A stretch of DNA of 64,000 nucleotides from Dietzia sp. ANT_WB102 (GTDB taxonomy: Bacteria > Actinomycetota > Actinomycetes > Mycobacteriales > Mycobacteriaceae). The stretch spans positions 248,001 to 312,000 of the forward strand of contig NZ_VOBA01000002.1 of the NCBI RefSeq assembly GCF_008369165.1, in the 5' to 3' direction. The stretch's first letter is position 1. The number at the start of each line of letters is the position of its first letter. Under the pieces are notes generated by a model. The model was not told the DNA's origin. It was given only the letters and a program-made list of their open reading frames with translations, and made no database searches. The position numbers were made by a program, and so were the translations under genes. This document shows positions 62,294-64,000 of this stretch, one piece after another.

Positions 62294-64000
62294 CTAACCG
62301 GCTGAGGCCACGACCAGGGGCAGGACTGCGGAAGCACCGGCGGAACGCAGGTGGCGGGCCGCCTCGGTGACCGTCCAGCCCGTCCCAAGCAGGTCCGTGA
62401 CCAAGAGGACCGGTCCGTCGGACGGGGCCGACGGACCGGTGAACGTGCCCCACAACTGGGCCACGCGGTACGCGGAGTTCTGGGCCGTCACCGGAGGCAG
62501 AGCCGGGTCTCGGGTGATCTCGCCGAGATGCTCCATGCGACCCATCTGTGCCAGGGCGTGGGCGAGGCTGGTGACCAGTCGCGGGTGATCGCCGGTGACC
62601 AGGGCGGTGACGCCGGTGGGCCGGTCGCTCCAGCCCCACTCACGTAGGACGGGTACGCAGGCGCGGATAAGCCATTCCGGGGCGTCCTGGTCGGGCTCGG
62701 CGAGCAGGGCGCGCAGCTTCTGGCCCAGACCGAGGTCGGTCAGGCGGGCCAGAGCCCGGCCCTCGGCGGGGCCGTCGGCGATCTTGCCCTTGAGTGGGAT
62801 GTCCAACTTGGCCAGGCCGGTGGGCCACTGTCGGCGGGGTGGCAGGACCACGCCGGGCCGTTCGAGGGCCTCGCGGGCCCGGGTCAGGGCTCCTGAGTCG
62901 ACGTCTGTTGTGCGGCGCTGTCCCGTGCAGTTGTCGCACCGACCGCAGCCACCGGAGGTCGGGTCGAGGGTCGGGTCGTCGAGTTGCTCGCGGAGGAACT
63001 CCATCCGGCAGGACCCGGTGCGCTGGTACTCCAGCATCGCCTGCTGCTCAGATTGCCGTGCCTCCGCCAGACCTGAGTAGCGCTCGGCGTCGTAGTGCCA
63101 CGGTCGACCGGTGGACACCCAGCCGCCCCGGACGCGTTGGACAGCACCGTCCACGTCGAGAACTTTGAGCACCATCTCGAGACGGTTGCGGCCGAGGTCG
63201 ACGGCCGGTTCGAGCGCCTGCGTGGACTGCGGTCGATCGGGTTCGAGGGCGTCGAGGACCCGTCGAACCACATCTTCGGGCGGGAACGCCAGCGAGGCGA
63301 AGTGGTTCCAGATGGCGCGGTCCTCGGGCCCGGGGAGGAGTACCACCTCGGCGCGGTCGGCGGCACGCCCGGCACGGCCGATCTGCTGGTAGTAGGAGAT
63401 CGGGGACGGAGGGGCACCCAGATGAACGACGAAGCCCAGGTCCGGCTTGTCGAAGCCCATACCCAACGCTGAGGTGGCGACCAGCGCTTTGACCTCGTTG
63501 CCGAGCAACGCCCGTTCGAGCTCTTCGCGTTCACCGGCGTCGGTGCGTCCGGTGTAGGAGCTGACCCGATGCCCGGCTGATGTGAGCAGTTCTGCCATGT
63601 CCTCGGCCGCAGCGACGGTGAGGCTGTAGATGATGCCGCTGCCCGGGAGGGAGTCGAGGTTCTCCACGAGCCAGGCGGCGCGCTTCTCTGAGTCATCGAT
63701 GTCTACCACCGACAGTCGAAGCGACTCGCGATCTAGGCCGCCACGCAGAACGAGGGTGTCTTCTGTGGCGGACTCACCGACCCCGAGTTGCTGCGCGACA
63801 TCGCGGACCACTCGGTCATTGGCCGTGGCCGTGGTGGCCAGGACAGGCACGCCCTGGGGGAGGTCGGCGAGAAGAGTGCGGATACGCCGGTAATCGGGGC
63901 GGAAATCGTGGCCCCAATCGGAGACGCAGTGGGCCTCATCCACCACCACCAGGCCGGCGTCCGCCGCGAGCGCCGGCAGGACTGTGTCCCGGAAGTCGGG
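62294..64000 (-). CDS. recQ: RecQ family helicase with C-terminal phosphoribosyltransferase-like domain, partial
   Basis: 568 residues from inside the helicase core to the stop; the N-terminus with Walker A lies beyond the window. Seen are 'VVVDEAHCVSDWGHDF' (motif II and RecQ aromatic-loop neighbour), 'LATTATAND' (motif III), 'LVATSALGMGFDKPDLGFV' (motif V) and 'YYQQIGRAGR' (motif VI), then the RecQ zinc cysteines 'CRMEF...CGRCDNC'. The last ~120 residues contain 'VLLVTDLLGTGWTVTEAARHL', a PRPP-loop-like motif of type I phosphoribosyltransferases (first Asp kept, second Asp replaced). The fusion is seen in this single frame. RecQ unwinds forked and recombining DNA; the role of the added domain is unknown. 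Confidence 0.93.
   Translation of the reverse strand, partial: PDFRDTVLPALAADAGLVVVDEAHCVSDWGHDFRPDYRRIRTLLADLPQGVPVLATTATANDRVVRDVAQQLGVGESATEDTLVLRGGLDRESLRLSVVDIDDSEKRAAWLVENLDSLPGSGIIYSLTVAAAEDMAELLTSAGHRVSSYTGRTDAGEREELERALLGNEVKALVATSALGMGFDKPDLGFVVHLGAPPSPISYYQQIGRAGRAADRAEVVLLPGPEDRAIWNHFASLAFPPEDVVRRVLDALEPDRPQSTQALEPAVDLGRNRLEMVLKVLDVDGAVQRVRGGWVSTGRPWHYDAERYSGLAEARQSEQQAMLEYQRTGSCRMEFLREQLDDPTLDPTSGGCGRCDNCTGQRRTTDVDSGALTRAREALERPGVVLPPRRQWPTGLAKLDIPLKGKIADGPAEGRALARLTDLGLGQKLRALLAEPDQDAPEWLIRACVPVLREWGWSDRPTGVTALVTGDHPRLVTSLAHALAQMGRMEHLGEITRDPALPPVTAQNSAYRVAQLWGTFTGPSAPSDGPVLLVTDLLGTGWTVTEAARHLRSAGASAVLPLVVASAG

Overview
The window is high-GC chromosomal DNA from an actinobacterium of the order Mycobacteriales. 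The main evidence is a giant single-chain type I fatty acid synthase followed by AcpS, a mycobacterial-type D,E-split Clp system (clpP1-clpP2-clpX), a long RNase E, group II truncated haemoglobin, a mycothiol-linked nitroreductase homologue, many GTG starts and many promoters of the leaderless TANNNT type. From memory, the gene order (fas-acpS-bcp ... orn ... ssb-ettA ... aglA-glbO ... pepN ... rpiB-nei ... tig-clpP1-clpP2-clpX ... valS-folC-ndk-rne-rplU-rpmA-obg-proB) follows the M. tuberculosis fas-to-proB block, without PE/PPE genes. A Dietzia, Gordonia or Rhodococcus-like genus fits; Dietzia is my guess and is not proven by the sequence.

Layout. 1-356: 5' part of an NSS-family sodium symporter, leaving the window. 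491-1063: small secreted protein. 1186-11289: a 25-codon leader ORF, then fas and acpS with a GTGA overlap. 11363-12648: bcp and a TetR regulator on the minus strand. 12799-19214: DUF3618 membrane protein, tRNA-Lys, an L,D-transpeptidase lipoprotein, a decayed DUF2804 gene, tRNA-His, orn, a HerA-like ATPase, an SDR, a decayed F420-type luciferase-like oxidoreductase, tRNA-Arg. 19323-22029: CopD/CtaG copper and oxidase assembly protein and a second-type SSB.

22155-27109 is a tightly coupled run: ettA, three consecutive hot-dog thioesterases, an unknown conserved protein and a beta-class DNA methyltransferase, joined by 4-base ATGA/GTGA overlaps from the first thioesterase onward. 27096-29845 (minus): SDR, GH13 alpha-glucosidase and GlbO, the last two overlapping. 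30123-36808: HNH endonuclease, PepN, nitroreductase-like protein, LhgO, RpiB and Nei-type glycosylase. 36861-41648: tRNA-Gly, tRNA-Pro, trigger factor, and the ClpP1P2/ClpX protease with an upstream ClgR-type operator. 41898-55577: Mdh, ValS, FolC, DUF4233, Ndk, RNase E, L21, L27, Obg, ProB, a housekeeping block for protein synthesis, folate and proline. 55619-64000: beta-carbonic anhydrase, sirtuin, metallo-hydrolase, a divergent AAA ATPase, a KstD-like flavoprotein, a decayed MFS transporter, a Ca2+/Na+ antiporter and a RecQ helicase with a C-terminal phosphoribosyltransferase-like domain, cut by the window end.

No phage, insertion sequence, CRISPR array or integrase was found. The most noteworthy signals are the coupled thioesterase/methyltransferase run, the RecQ-PRTase fusion, three gene remnants (two beside tRNA genes), a leader ORF before fas, a ClgR box before clpP1 and a consistent set of leaderless promoters.
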